A DNA stretch of 7,047 nt from Clostridiales bacterium (GTDB taxonomy: Bacteria > Bacillota > Clostridia > Lachnospirales > Lachnospiraceae): positions 1-7,047 of the forward strand of contig DYCJ01000127.1 of assembly GCA_019418195.1 (NCBI GenBank). The letters are read 5' to 3'. Positions 1 through 5,586 of the stretch are shown piece by piece. The position numbers and the translations under genes are program-made. How positions within the stretch are numbered: position 1 is the stretch's first letter; every line of letters starts with the position of its first letter. The notes beneath the pieces are model-generated. The model ran no database searches and was not told where the DNA came from. It saw only the letters and a program-made list of their open reading frames with translations.

Positions 1-122
1 GCCGTATTGATGACTCCGCCATAGAGAAGGAATTTCTCTGTGAGCGTTGTCTTACCTGCATCCGGATGAGAGATGATCGCAAATGTTCTTCTCTTTTTTA
101 TTTCATTTTTAATATCAGACAT
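1..122 (-). CDS. prfC: Peptide chain release factor 3, N-terminal 40 codons (partial)
   Basis: This is the 5' end of a translational GTPase gene that runs off the left edge of the window. The visible residues begin [20 protein letters not shown] and continue with [11 protein letters not shown]. The G1/P-loop reads SHPDAGKT (residues 18-25), the form typical of RF3. RF3 binds GTP and recycles RF1/RF2 from the ribosome after peptide release in the cytoplasm. The ATG at 122-120 is preceded on the minus strand by AGAAAGGAAG (128-137), a good ribosome binding site 5-8 bases away. It follows spoIIIAH by 129 bases and probably has its own promoter, since a housekeeping factor is not expected to depend on a sporulation operon. 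EF-G-like GTPases share the P-loop, but [10 protein letters not shown] near residue 17 and the short lysine-rich N-terminus favour RF3. Confidence 0.9.
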   Translation of the reverse strand, partial: MSDIKNEIKKRRTFAIISHPDAGKTTLTEKFLLYGGVINT

Positions 123-142
123 ACTAACTTCCTTTCTGACAC

Positions 143-177
143 TATAGCAGCGCCGGCTCTGTCACCGGCGCTCTATA
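143..177 (-). other. GC-rich hairpin just upstream of the prfC ribosome binding site
   Basis: The core arms AGCGCCGG (149-156) and CCGGCGCT (165-172) pair perfectly around an 8-base loop. The stem continues with TATAG (143-147) against CTATA (173-177) across a single bulged base, giving 13 base pairs in all. It ends five bases before the prfC ribosome binding site on the minus strand. Neither strand has a U-tract after it. It may act as a terminator without a tail, an mRNA-stabilising structure or a translational control element; the sequence does not decide between these. Confidence 0.55.
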
Positions 178-182
178 AACTT

Positions 183-201
183 TCCGGAGACAGTCTCCGG
201 A
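183..201 (-). other. Small perfect hairpin between spoIIIAH and prfC
   Basis: The arms at 183-190 and 194-201 (TCCGGAGA/TCTCCGGA) are perfectly complementary around a 3-base loop. On the minus strand the stem is followed by AAAGTTTATAG, not a run of U, so it is at best a weak intrinsic terminator for the spoIIIA operon. It could instead be part of the structured prfC leader. Confidence 0.5.
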
Positions 202-212
202 CATGCTTATTC

Positions 213-241
213 AGTTTAGCATATCTGAAGCAAGACTTCAA
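213..241 (-). promoter_or_regulatory. Candidate sigma-A promoter for prfC
   Basis: Reading the minus strand, TTGAAG (236-241) is followed after 17 bases by TAAACT (213-218). A TG dinucleotide one base upstream of the latter gives an extended -10 (TGCTAAACT, 213-221). Each hexamer matches its consensus at four of six positions. Transcription would start near 206 and give prfC a leader of about 85 bases that carries both hairpins listed below. The promoter would lie just past the spoIIIAH stop codon. This is a by-eye match, so confidence is moderate. Confidence 0.4.
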
Positions 242-251
242 CTACAACTCC

Positions 252-863
252 TCACTCATGAATCGGGGTGATCACGATATTTTCCGGCGCTATATCGGTT
301 TTCCTTGTCACGATATCCTCAATCTGCGCCCGGTTTGCATCAGTCAGTTCATCCGCTTTCACAACGATATCCGCAGAATCGTCATCCAGACTGACCACCG
401 ACTCTGAAAATCCTTTCGATGACATGAGCGTTTCGATCGCTGCCTCCTGCTCGGCTATTTCCGTGATCCTGACCATCTGGTCTACGGCATCCTGTTTCTC
501 TGCATCACTCAGATTCGTATTGTCGATAATAGCCTGCAGGGTTTCTTTGTTTTCTGCCCGCACCTGCTCTCGAGTTACTTTTGCCTGGGCTACAGTTGCT
601 TCGGCGGTACCGCTTGTAAGAACCGCTTCGCCGGGAGTACCTTCTACATCTGAATCATTGCTTTCAATATCTTCTGTAGAACTCTCAATGTCGTCTTGAG
701 AAATATCGAGCAGTTCCTGATTCGCGAGATCTGCATTTGCCTCCGTCGTACTGTCCCCGTTCTCACCGAAGAGAATACCTGAATAGTTCAGATATCCGGC
801 AATGGCGATCATAACCGCCAGTGTTGCGATGATGATCTGATTTTTTTTGAATAATCGTTTCAA
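252..863 (-). CDS. spoIIIAH: Stage III sporulation protein AH (SpoIIIAH)
   Basis: SpoIIIAH is the mother-cell partner of the forespore protein SpoIIQ; the two meet across the intermembrane space to form the engulfment-stage channel. The 203-residue protein has a basic N-terminus (MKRLFKKNQ), one membrane segment at about residues 10-28, an acidic low-complexity linker (about 34-80), and a C-terminal region of about residues 95-203 with alternating helices and strands. Residues 130-200 fit the ring-building EscJ/FliF-like fold known for this family, ending in ENIVITPI. The start is TTG (863-861) with AGGAGG (872-877) eight bases upstream. A nearer ATG at 871-869 is in another frame and meets a stop after three codons. 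It is the last gene of the operon, 22 bases after spoIIIAG. Length is close to the B. subtilis protein (about 218). Confidence 0.95.
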   Translation of the reverse strand: MKRLFKKNQIIIATLAVMIAIAGYLNYSGILFGENGDSTTEANADLANQELLDISQDDIESSTEDIESNDSDVEGTPGEAVLTSGTAEATVAQAKVTREQVRAENKETLQAIIDNTNLSDAEKQDAVDQMVRITEIAEQEAAIETLMSSKGFSESVVSLDDDSADIVVKADELTDANRAQIEDIVTRKTDIAPENIVITPIHE

Positions 864-871
864 TTTCCCAT

Positions 872-880
872 CCTCCTTTT
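872..880 (-). promoter_or_regulatory. Ribosome binding site fixing the TTG start of spoIIIAH
   Basis: The minus strand reads AAAAGGAGG, nearly a full anti-16S match, placed eight bases before TTG 863. It overlaps a decoy ATG (871-869) that would give only a three-codon peptide. Confidence 0.75.
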
Positions 881-885
881 ATGTA

Positions 886-1488
886 TCAAGCCCGTTTCAT
901 TATTTTTATCTTATGCGCTTCTACACCGAATAATGCCTGAACTGCTTCCGTAATATTCTGCGCTGTGACTGCGTTTCCGCCTCCATCTGCGATCACCACT
1001 ACTCCTTCGATCTCCGGCGACAGTTCCTTGCTCACATAAGGTGTGGATGAGCCGTCGGAATCCTGTTCATAAATGCTCGTCTTATCTGAGGTACTATCTT
1101 CCACCGTGCGTTTGCCACCCTCACTGTCCTCCTCTTCAGTTGTCTGGGAAGAACCGGACTGGTCTTTCTCTATGATCTTCTGCCCCCCTGATCTCAGCGT
1201 GATCATAACCGTCACGTCTCCTACTCCGTCTACCTGTTTCAACACATCCGCAGTCTTTTCTTCAAGATAAGCTTCATACTCTCCCAAGGCTGTGCTGCTT
1301 TCACCTGATACAGCTGCAGAAGTGTTTTTGTCTACATCCTGCTCCGCCTGTCCTGAGGCCGGAAATGGAAATACGGCAACAAACAGCAGCAGTCCCACAA
1401 GGAGCAGGATCAGAAGATGATTTTTCTTGGGCATTTTTTCACCTGACCGAATACTTTGAAGCAAAGCTTTCAATTTACTATTGTCCAA
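886..1488 (-). CDS. spoIIIAG: Stage III sporulation protein AG (SpoIIIAG)
   Basis: SpoIIIAG forms a large ring in the space between mother cell and forespore and is a core part of the channel. The 200 residues comprise a short cytoplasmic N-terminus, a membrane segment at about 24-42, and a ring-building domain split by an insertion. The first half is at about 66-100 (helix plus strand VTVMITLRS). The insertion at about 101-155 is rich in Ser, Thr, Asp, Glu and Gly. The second half is at about 156-198 (IEGVVVIADGG, then QNITEAVQALFGV, then HKIKIMKR). The insertion matches what is known of the family, where it forms the beta-triangle collar. The start is TTG 1488, with GGGGGAG (1496-1502) seven bases upstream and an 11-base overlap with spoIIIAF, suggesting translational coupling. 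Internal ATG codon 19 would remove the cytoplasmic tail and is less likely. Confidence 0.95.
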   Translation of the reverse strand: MDNSKLKALLQSIRSGEKMPKKNHLLILLLVGLLLFVAVFPFPASGQAEQDVDKNTSAAVSGESSTALGEYEAYLEEKTADVLKQVDGVGDVTVMITLRSGGQKIIEKDQSGSSQTTEEEDSEGGKRTVEDSTSDKTSIYEQDSDGSSTPYVSKELSPEIEGVVVIADGGGNAVTAQNITEAVQALFGVEAHKIKIMKRA

Positions 1489-1840
1489 TCTCTATCTCCC
1501 CCACCTCTATCCGGCTGTTTCCTTCTTTGACGCCGTCTTCCTCCCGCTCTTCTTGTGACTGGAAATAGCCTGAAAGTGCAGACTCTTTATAGAGCTCTTC
1601 TACGCTTTCGATTTCCTGTATTTCCAGTTCATACTCATTATTTTTGTAAAGTGTTTCGAACTTTTCTTTCATTCCTGTCAGATTCAGAAGCGGCGTTGCC
1701 AGCAGAAGAATGAGGATCAGCCCGGAAAAGAAACGTATATATTTCCCATAGTCTTTTCCGGGTACAGCATGCATAACAGCAGCCGTAATGATCAGATACA
1801 CTGTGATATTCTGTATCCATCTGTAAATCTGTTGAAACAT
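1478..1840 (-). CDS. spoIIIAF: Stage III sporulation protein AF (SpoIIIAF), short C-terminus
   Basis: SpoIIIAF is a membrane-anchored component of the SpoIIIA channel. This 120-residue protein has two membrane segments (about 9-26 and 34-53) separated by the polar stretch PGKDYGKY, then a charged soluble tail ending IEVGEIEIGQ. The two-helix N-terminus and position between AE and AG identify it. The B. subtilis protein is about 206 residues, with a ring-building domain after the helices. Here only about 67 residues follow the second helix, too few for a full domain of that kind. Two in-frame stops (TAG TAA) close the frame and no continuation appears in other frames, because the downstream DNA encodes the AG N-terminus. 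The start is ATG 1840 with GAGGAG (1850-1855) nine bases upstream; the gap from spoIIIAE is 24 bases. Confidence 0.85.
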   Translation of the reverse strand: MFQQIYRWIQNITVYLIITAAVMHAVPGKDYGKYIRFFSGLILILLLATPLLNLTGMKEKFETLYKNNEYELEIQEIESVEELYKESALSGYFQSQEEREEDGVKEGNSRIEVGEIEIGQ

Positions 1841-1864
1841 ATAAGTCAGCTCCTCTCCGTGTGA

Positions 1865-3031
1865 TCATGAAGTGGATGCAGCTACGATCGCTATTGTGAT
1901 CATGAAGAGTAATCCGGCAGTAAAAATCACTTTCACCATGATCTCATAACCCTCGCTGATCCCGCTGATACATGTAGTGATCCGTTTATCCGAAACCGGC
2001 TGTACGAGCGCGGCAGCAAGTTTATACATAAATGCCATGATCAGCATCTGCAGAATCGGTACTGCACAGATAGCTATAGTGATCACTGCTCCCGCCATAC
2101 CGATCCCGTTTTTTATCAGGACTGCCGTTCCCAGCACGACCTCGGCAACTCCGCCCACAGCATTTCCGACCCAGGGCAGAGCTTCAGCCGTACGTGTAAG
2201 AGCACTTCTCTTTACCGCATCGATGGCCGGAGCAAGCAGTCCCTGTACCACATTTACACTGACAACACAGATGAGAAGCGTCTTCAGGATCCAGGATACT
2301 GCTTTGCGGATGAGGTCGGCAAATTCTGAGAGAAAATCTTCGCCAGTCAGATTTCCCAGCACGCGTACCATGATGTAAATATTTACGACCGGGAGCAGGA
2401 ACCGGACGATCACCAGTTCCACTACATAGATGAGAAACAAGATCACATTATAAAAAAAGAGTGAGGTCACGCTCCCTGATGCAAATGCCACTGCCAGAAA
2501 ATAACTTGGACAGAGTACTCTCATAAAATCTACCAGAGCGTTCAGTCTGTCTTCCAGTCCTTCAGCAGATATCCTGAAAGAAGTAAGACATAAAGTGATA
2601 AGCAGCATATACATAATATAAAAGCTGATATCCGAGATCTGCCTGCTCTTAAATGCGCCCGCAAAGTTACTGAATACCGCCGCAGTCAGCGCTGTCATCA
2701 GGACAAATACAAGACTTCTCCGGTTGTAATCAAATTCGTATGATATCTGATCTGTCAGAAACCGCAGAAATATGCGTATCGTTTCTGTCATATTCCCTGA
2801 CATCAATGCGGAAAACACATCACTAAATGATATCTTTTCCTGAGGGAACATCCGGTCCAGATTTTTCTCGATCTCATTGAAATCAAATTCTGCAAGAAGT
2901 GCATCCTGAATTTCATCCTGCAGAATGTCCGTTTCCGAACCTTCTTCCGCATTTACAATCTTTGTTCCCAGCCCGAAGACGATCAAGACCAGCAATATCG
3001 TGAACAGGAATCTGCCCTTTCTGCCACTCAT
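1865..3031 (-). CDS. spoIIIAE: Stage III sporulation protein AE (SpoIIIAE), polytopic membrane protein
   Basis: SpoIIIAE is the largest integral membrane component of the mother-cell channel. The 388-residue protein begins with a likely signal peptide (basic start, hydrophobic stretch about 8-25, probable cleavage after VNA at residue 28). A soluble amphipathic region at about 30-105 follows. Several membrane segments come next, at about 107-127, 134-154, 173-205 (probably two), 209-226, 245-268, 291-336 (two) and 364-385. The length agrees with the family (about 400 in Bacillus). ATG 3031 overlaps the spoIIIAD stop by four bases (ATGA). AGGAG (3040-3044), eight bases upstream, lies inside the end of spoIIIAD, so the two genes are likely translationally coupled. 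No catalytic motif is visible and its exact biochemical role in the channel is not established. Confidence 0.95.
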   Translation of the reverse strand: MSGRKGRFLFTILLVLIVFGLGTKIVNAEEGSETDILQDEIQDALLAEFDFNEIEKNLDRMFPQEKISFSDVFSALMSGNMTETIRIFLRFLTDQISYEFDYNRRSLVFVLMTALTAAVFSNFAGAFKSRQISDISFYIMYMLLITLCLTSFRISAEGLEDRLNALVDFMRVLCPSYFLAVAFASGSVTSLFFYNVILFLIYVVELVIVRFLLPVVNIYIMVRVLGNLTGEDFLSEFADLIRKAVSWILKTLLICVVSVNVVQGLLAPAIDAVKRSALTRTAEALPWVGNAVGGVAEVVLGTAVLIKNGIGMAGAVITIAICAVPILQMLIMAFMYKLAAALVQPVSDKRITTCISGISEGYEIMVKVIFTAGLLFMITIAIVAASTS

Positions 3032-3414
3032 GCCAGAAACTCCTGGATAGTCTGGAGCAGTGCGAGGAGCACGGGCAGCCCGAGCACAAGGATCGTCAGC
3101 TTTCCAAAGATCTCAATCTGCCCTGCCAGAGTCTGATACCCTGCATCCTTGCAGATTCCTGATGAAAATTCTGCGATATATGTGATCCCGATCATTTTGA
3201 ACATAGTAGACAGATATCCTGTATCCAGGTCAATATAGGATGTGATCTGCTCCAATGTACTGATAAAGATTCCGAGCCTGTCTACGATCAGCGAAAACAG
3301 GATCACGCCTGTTGCGACACAGACATAGATACCATATTCCGCTTTTCCTGCTTTCAGCTGGACTGCGAGGACTGCACCGATCACACCGATGACCCCCGCC
3401 TGTATCATACTCAT
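3028..3414 (-). CDS. spoIIIAD: Stage III sporulation protein AD (SpoIIIAD)
   Basis: This is a small integral membrane protein of the SpoIIIA complex. From ATG 3414 it has 128 residues, close to the B. subtilis length of about 133. Hydrophobic segments lie at about 4-20, 28-47, 62-80 and 104-123. The frame is open for 32 more codons upstream to 3510. That extension overlaps spoIIIAC, lacks a ribosome binding site and does not resemble the family, whereas AGGAGGG (3421-3427) sits six bases before ATG 3414. The second Met, at codon 3, is a less well-spaced alternative. It follows spoIIIAC by 35 bases and overlaps spoIIIAE by four. Together with SpoIIIAC it is thought to form an export-apparatus-like membrane part of the channel; that role comes from family knowledge. 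Confidence 0.93.
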   Translation of the reverse strand: MSMIQAGVIGVIGAVLAVQLKAGKAEYGIYVCVATGVILFSLIVDRLGIFISTLEQITSYIDLDTGYLSTMFKMIGITYIAEFSSGICKDAGYQTLAGQIEIFGKLTILVLGLPVLLALLQTIQEFLA

Positions 3415-3420
3415 TCTTTT

Positions 3421-3427
3421 CCCTCCT
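3421..3427 (-). promoter_or_regulatory. Ribosome binding site fixing the spoIIIAD start
   Basis: The minus strand reads AGGAGGG, six bases before ATG 3414. It argues against the longer in-frame extension that starts inside spoIIIAC. Confidence 0.75.
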
Positions 3428-3449
3428 GTTCTTAAAACGTTAAAGCGCT

Positions 3450-3644
3450 TTATAATGCAAACAGTTGACGGATTGTCTGAAACAGATCGTAAATATAGGG
3501 AAGCACCCACGAAAGTACCAGGATCAGGCCGGCCAGGCTTGCCAGAAATGCCTGTTCTTCCCTGCCGCTGTGCTTAAGTACCTGACTGAGGATCGATACA
3601 AGTATCCCGACCGCCGCTATTCGAAAAATCAGATTGATATCCAT
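3450..3644 (-). CDS. spoIIIAC: Stage III sporulation protein AC (SpoIIIAC)
   Basis: This very small protein has two membrane helices and belongs to the SpoIIIA channel. It has 64 residues from ATG 3644 (MDINLIFRIAAVGILV...), with helices at about 4-23 and 33-52 joined by a polar turn containing HSGREEQ. B. subtilis SpoIIIAC is of similar size (about 68). An ATG four codons upstream (3656) has no ribosome binding site in front of it, while GGGAGG (3649-3654) serves ATG 3644; I therefore choose the shorter form, though the spacing is tight (4 bases). It lies 13 bases after spoIIIAB. A 12-base palindrome covers its stop codon. Confidence 0.92.
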   Translation of the reverse strand: MDINLIFRIAAVGILVSILSQVLKHSGREEQAFLASLAGLILVLSWVLPYIYDLFQTIRQLFAL

Positions 3645-3648
3645 GCTT

Positions 3649-3654
3649 CCTCCC
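3649..3654 (-). promoter_or_regulatory. Ribosome binding site deciding the spoIIIAC start
   Basis: GGGAGG on the minus strand lies four bases before ATG 3644. It overlaps the alternative upstream ATG at 3656-3654, which itself lacks a binding site. Confidence 0.6.
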
Positions 3655-3657
3655 ATC

Positions 3658-4176
3658 TCAGATCAGGATCACTATGAGAAAAATCCCGCTCATCACCCCC
3701 AGGCAGCTGCCAATACGCGTTTTTGCCGCCAGGCCTTCCCGGAGCTTTTCAATCTCCAGATCTAACCGGTTCAGATACATTTGCAGTGTATGATCCAGTG
3801 TATTCTGCTCAAGGCTTCCTAAAAATGTACCTGGTTCTTTCATCAGAATCGAATGTTCCTGTTTTAATCCCAGTGGTTTCAAGTATCTGTCCACGCACCG
3901 GCTCCATGCTCTTGCAAACCCGCTCTCTTCTCTCATTTCTACCGCTCGGGCAGTTTCAAGAAGCCATGTACGGTATGGTTTTTTCACTCGTCTTGCCACC
4001 TCTGTAAATATTTCCGGCAGTGGAGCATGCGTATAAGCGATCTCGCCTTTGATCAAACTGAAAATATATCTCAGATAAAGCATTTTTTCCAGATAAGCTT
4101 TCAGCTCCCTGCAATAAACATATCCGGCTCCGGTTGTCGCGGTAAGGATCAATATTCCGCCTATTACTCTCTGCAC
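3658..4176 (-). CDS. spoIIIAB: Stage III sporulation protein AB (SpoIIIAB)
   Basis: SpoIIIAB is a membrane protein of the SpoIIIA channel whose helical soluble domain resembles GspF-type platform proteins of type II secretion; that likeness is family knowledge. The 172-residue protein (B. subtilis about 171) has an N-terminal membrane segment at about 4-21, a charged helical middle at about 24-150, and a C-terminal membrane segment at about 155-172. The start is GTG 4176, with GGGGGAG (4183-4189) six bases upstream, inside the end of spoIIIAA. The two genes overlap by 13 bases, so their translation is probably coupled. The stop is 13 bases before spoIIIAC. Confidence 0.94.
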   Translation of the reverse strand: MQRVIGGILILTATTGAGYVYCRELKAYLEKMLYLRYIFSLIKGEIAYTHAPLPEIFTEVARRVKKPYRTWLLETARAVEMREESGFARAWSRCVDRYLKPLGLKQEHSILMKEPGTFLGSLEQNTLDHTLQMYLNRLDLEIEKLREGLAAKTRIGSCLGVMSGIFLIVILI

Positions 4177-5120
4177 AGCACACTCCCCCGCTCATCATAG
4201 ATTCCACGGATCTCTCCCGGGTGTTCTCCATTGCCGAGCACTACATACCGCTCGAACATCCTGCGCCGGATCAATTCACCAAGTACTGGTTTTTTCTTAG
4301 CCTCTTCCATATCAAGGCCGTGTACACTTGCGATCAGTTTGCAGCCGCACTGCATTGCATATTCTACAGCATGGATATCTTCACTTGTACCGATCTCATC
4401 CACAGCAATAACCTGCGGCGACATTGAACGGATCAGCATGATCATTCCCTCTGCTTTCGGACAGCAGTCCAGAATATCTGTCCGTGAGCCCAGATGATTC
4501 TGGGCAATACCCAGATAGCAGCCGCCCAGTTCAGACCTCTCATCTACTACACCTACAGAACACCCCTTTACATACTGGTTCCCGTCTGATATCTGTCTGA
4601 TCAGATCACGTATAAGTGTCGTCTTGCCACAGCAGGGCGGCGATATGATCAGAGTATGACATACTTGTTTATTCTTTGTGATATACGGAAGCAGACTGTC
4701 AGCACACCCGATCACTTCATGCGATATCCGGATATTTACTGATGATATGTATTGAATGTTCTTTACCTTGTCCCTCTCCATGATCACTTTACCTGCCACG
4801 CCTACTCTGTGCCCTCCTTCGATCGTCAAAAATCCCTGCCGCAGTTCGTTCTCATATGCGTAGAGGGAGTAATGGCTGATGTAGTCCATTGTCTCCCTCA
4901 CTTCTTCTTTCGTAATAATATGCGGACTTGCTTCTGACGGCAGGATCTTTTCACTGTTGCCACGTACGATCCGGACAGGCTGCCCTGTCCGAAGCCTTAT
5001 TTCCTGCAGACTATCAAGGCCGCCTGTATCCTCCTGTATGATCTTTCTGACATTCTTTGCCAGAATGTTTAGTATCTGTCCGTTTCTATTTGATTCCTGT
5101 CTTCTATCACTTCTTTCCAT
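4164..5120 (-). CDS. spoIIIAA: Stage III sporulation protein AA (SpoIIIAA), secretion-type ATPase
   Basis: SpoIIIAA is the cytoplasmic mother-cell ATPase of the channel, related to type II/IV secretion ATPases. It has 318 residues from ATG 5120 (B. subtilis about 307). The N-terminal region at about 1-145 precedes a P-loop at 160-168 reading SPPCCGKTT, a DERSE motif near 193 and a Walker B segment IAVDEIG (238-244, acidic pair D241-E242). ASVHG near 264-268 fits the next conserved motif of the family. The usual first Gly of the P-loop is Ser here. I chose ATG 5120 because AGAGGTGG (5126-5133) sits five bases before it. The frame can be extended 13 codons to TTG 5159, but that stretch carries the likely promoter. 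It overlaps spoIIIAB by 13 bases and is first in the operon. Confidence 0.95.
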   Translation of the reverse strand: MERSDRRQESNRNGQILNILAKNVRKIIQEDTGGLDSLQEIRLRTGQPVRIVRGNSEKILPSEASPHIITKEEVRETMDYISHYSLYAYENELRQGFLTIEGGHRVGVAGKVIMERDKVKNIQYISSVNIRISHEVIGCADSLLPYITKNKQVCHTLIISPPCCGKTTLIRDLIRQISDGNQYVKGCSVGVVDERSELGGCYLGIAQNHLGSRTDILDCCPKAEGMIMLIRSMSPQVIAVDEIGTSEDIHAVEYAMQCGCKLIASVHGLDMEEAKKKPVLGELIRRRMFERYVVLGNGEHPGEIRGIYDERGSVLCRE

Positions 5121-5139
5121 CTTGTCCACCTCTTTACAC

Positions 5140-5167
5140 AATATATGTGGACCCACCAAAAATATGA
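5140..5167 (-). promoter_or_regulatory. Sigma-E-like promoter of the spoIIIA operon
   Basis: On the minus strand TCATATT (5161-5167) is followed after 13 bases by CATATATT (5140-5147). These match the mother-cell sigma-E pattern (-35 KMATATT, -10 CATACAHT) at seven of seven and seven of eight positions, with a spacer one base shorter than usual. The B. subtilis operon is sigma-E controlled, which agrees. Transcription would start near 5133, leaving a leader of only about 13 bases that begins at the ribosome binding site. The repeat block described next ends four bases upstream of the -35. Confidence 0.6.
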
Positions 5168-5170
5168 TTG

Positions 5171-5311
5171 AAATTTCGTATTTGTCGGAGTGACATCCTA
5201 TAATAAAATCATCCGAAAATCAAGTGGATACAGAGGAATGACGACGTATGTATTCGAATCAGGCGGGATTGTAATGCTTCCGGCTCCGGTTACGAAAGGA
5301 AGAAAAACTAA
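5171..5311 (+). repeat. Diverged repeat unit, copy A (left arm of a large imperfect palindrome)
   Basis: This stretch aligns co-linearly, with small gaps, to the minus strand of 5547-5408 (copy C). Shared blocks, A then C: AAATTTCGnnnTTGTCG (5171-5187; 5545-5529), nine of twelve bases of GTCGGAGTGACA (5184-5195; 5532-5521), GAAAATCAAnnGGATACAG (5215-5233; 5500-5482), TGTAT then TCGnATCAGG (5249-5263; 5472-5455), and GAAAGG 13 bases from the central hairpin in both. Bases 5174-5194 also match 5611-5631 (copy B) in direct orientation at 19 of 21 positions. A 29-codon frame at 5238-5327 exists on this strand but has no properly spaced binding site, so I do not call it a gene. Confidence 0.75.
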
Positions 5312-5407
5312 TAACCCTGAAATATAGCTAAAAACAATCAGCCAGACGAACAACTCGCAATGCTCAAACAAGTCCGTCTGGCTGATTAACGCTATATCTC
5401 AGGGTTA
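5312..5407. repeat. Long near-perfect hairpin at the centre of the miaB-spoIIIA gap
   Basis: Three paired blocks stack: TAACCCTGA (5312-5320) with TCAGGGTTA (5399-5407); ATATAGC (5322-5328) with GCTATAT (5391-5397) after one mismatch; and AATCAGCCAGACG (5336-5348) with CGTCTGGCTGATT (5375-5387) after an asymmetric internal loop. That makes 29 base pairs closing a 26-base loop. Five more pairs are possible outside (5305-5309 with 5409-5413). On the minus strand it is followed by TTAGTTTTTCTTCC, so it could end miaB transcription and shield spoIIIA. The ends carry TA, so a miniature inverted-repeat element inserted at TA is also possible. Confidence 0.85.
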
Positions 5408-5572
5408 AAGTTTATTTAGCCTTTCTTCACAGTCACCGTCCGCATCACAGTCCCCCTGATCCGAAAGATACATCATATCGGCTGTATCCGTTTGATTTTC
5501 TGGGCTCATCCAATCGGAAGTGTCTCCTCGACAATCGCGAAATTTACGGGAAATCGGGTGAAAGGGTGAACT
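5405..5572 (-). pseudogene. Possible decayed small-protein frame in copy C
   Basis: A 55-codon frame stays open between stops at 5575 and 5405, the latter lying in the right arm of the hairpin. It reads KFRDCRGDTSDWMSPENQ, then TDTADMMYLSDQGDCDADGD, then CEERLNKL. Its first ATG is at 5509 (34 residues remaining), with no ribosome binding site at normal distance. Copy A, in broken frames, gives KFRICRSD, SSENQVDTEE and RRDCNASGSGYERKKN; copy B gives NFRLCRSD. The shared peptide pattern suggests all three descend from one coding sequence. I do not recognise the protein. A non-coding repeat with chance frames remains possible. Confidence 0.25.
5408..5566 (-). repeat. Diverged repeat unit, copy C (right arm of the palindrome)
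   Basis: Read on the minus strand, this unit matches copy A from about 5545 to 5408. At its upstream end it matches copy B: CCCTTTCACCCG (5566-5555) resembles CCCATTTCAACCG (5587-5599), and TAAnTTTCG follows in both. Copies C and B therefore lie head to head about 20 bases apart, while A and C lie tail to tail at the hairpin. It contains two GACTGTGA octamers (5453-5446 and 5435-5428). It is the copy with the longest open frame, described separately. Confidence 0.7.
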
Positions 5573-5586
5573 TTATCGACTACGTC

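Noticed and set aside
226..240. TGAAG/CTTCA 5-base-pair hairpin just after spoIIIAH
   Set aside because: It is too short and AT-rich to be meaningful, and it overlaps the candidate prfC promoter.
3441..3452. 12-base perfect palindrome TAAAGCGCTTTA at the spoIIIAC stop
   Set aside because: No loop, no U-tract and a location inside a tightly packed operon make a terminator unlikely. A palindrome of this length could be chance.
3415..3510. N-terminal extension of spoIIIAD to 3510
   Set aside because: It overlaps spoIIIAC, has no ribosome binding site, and the extra residues are polar and unlike the family; ATG 3414 has a strong binding site.
5121..5159. N-terminal extension of spoIIIAA to TTG 5159
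   Set aside because: The extension covers the sigma-E-like -10 element and would lie mostly upstream of the transcription start.
5181..5190. Spo0A-box-like TTTGTCGGAG upstream of spoIIIA, with similar sites at 5618 and on the minus strand near 5533
   Set aside because: Each is one base off TGTCGAA and each lies in the same position of the repeated unit, so common descent explains them. The operon is expected to be sigma-E driven, not a direct Spo0A target.
5199..5204. Perfect TATAAT on the plus strand that could drive the short frame at 5238-5327
   Set aside because: No acceptable -35 lies 16-18 bases upstream, the frame has no properly spaced ribosome binding site, and the hexamer is absent from copies B and C.
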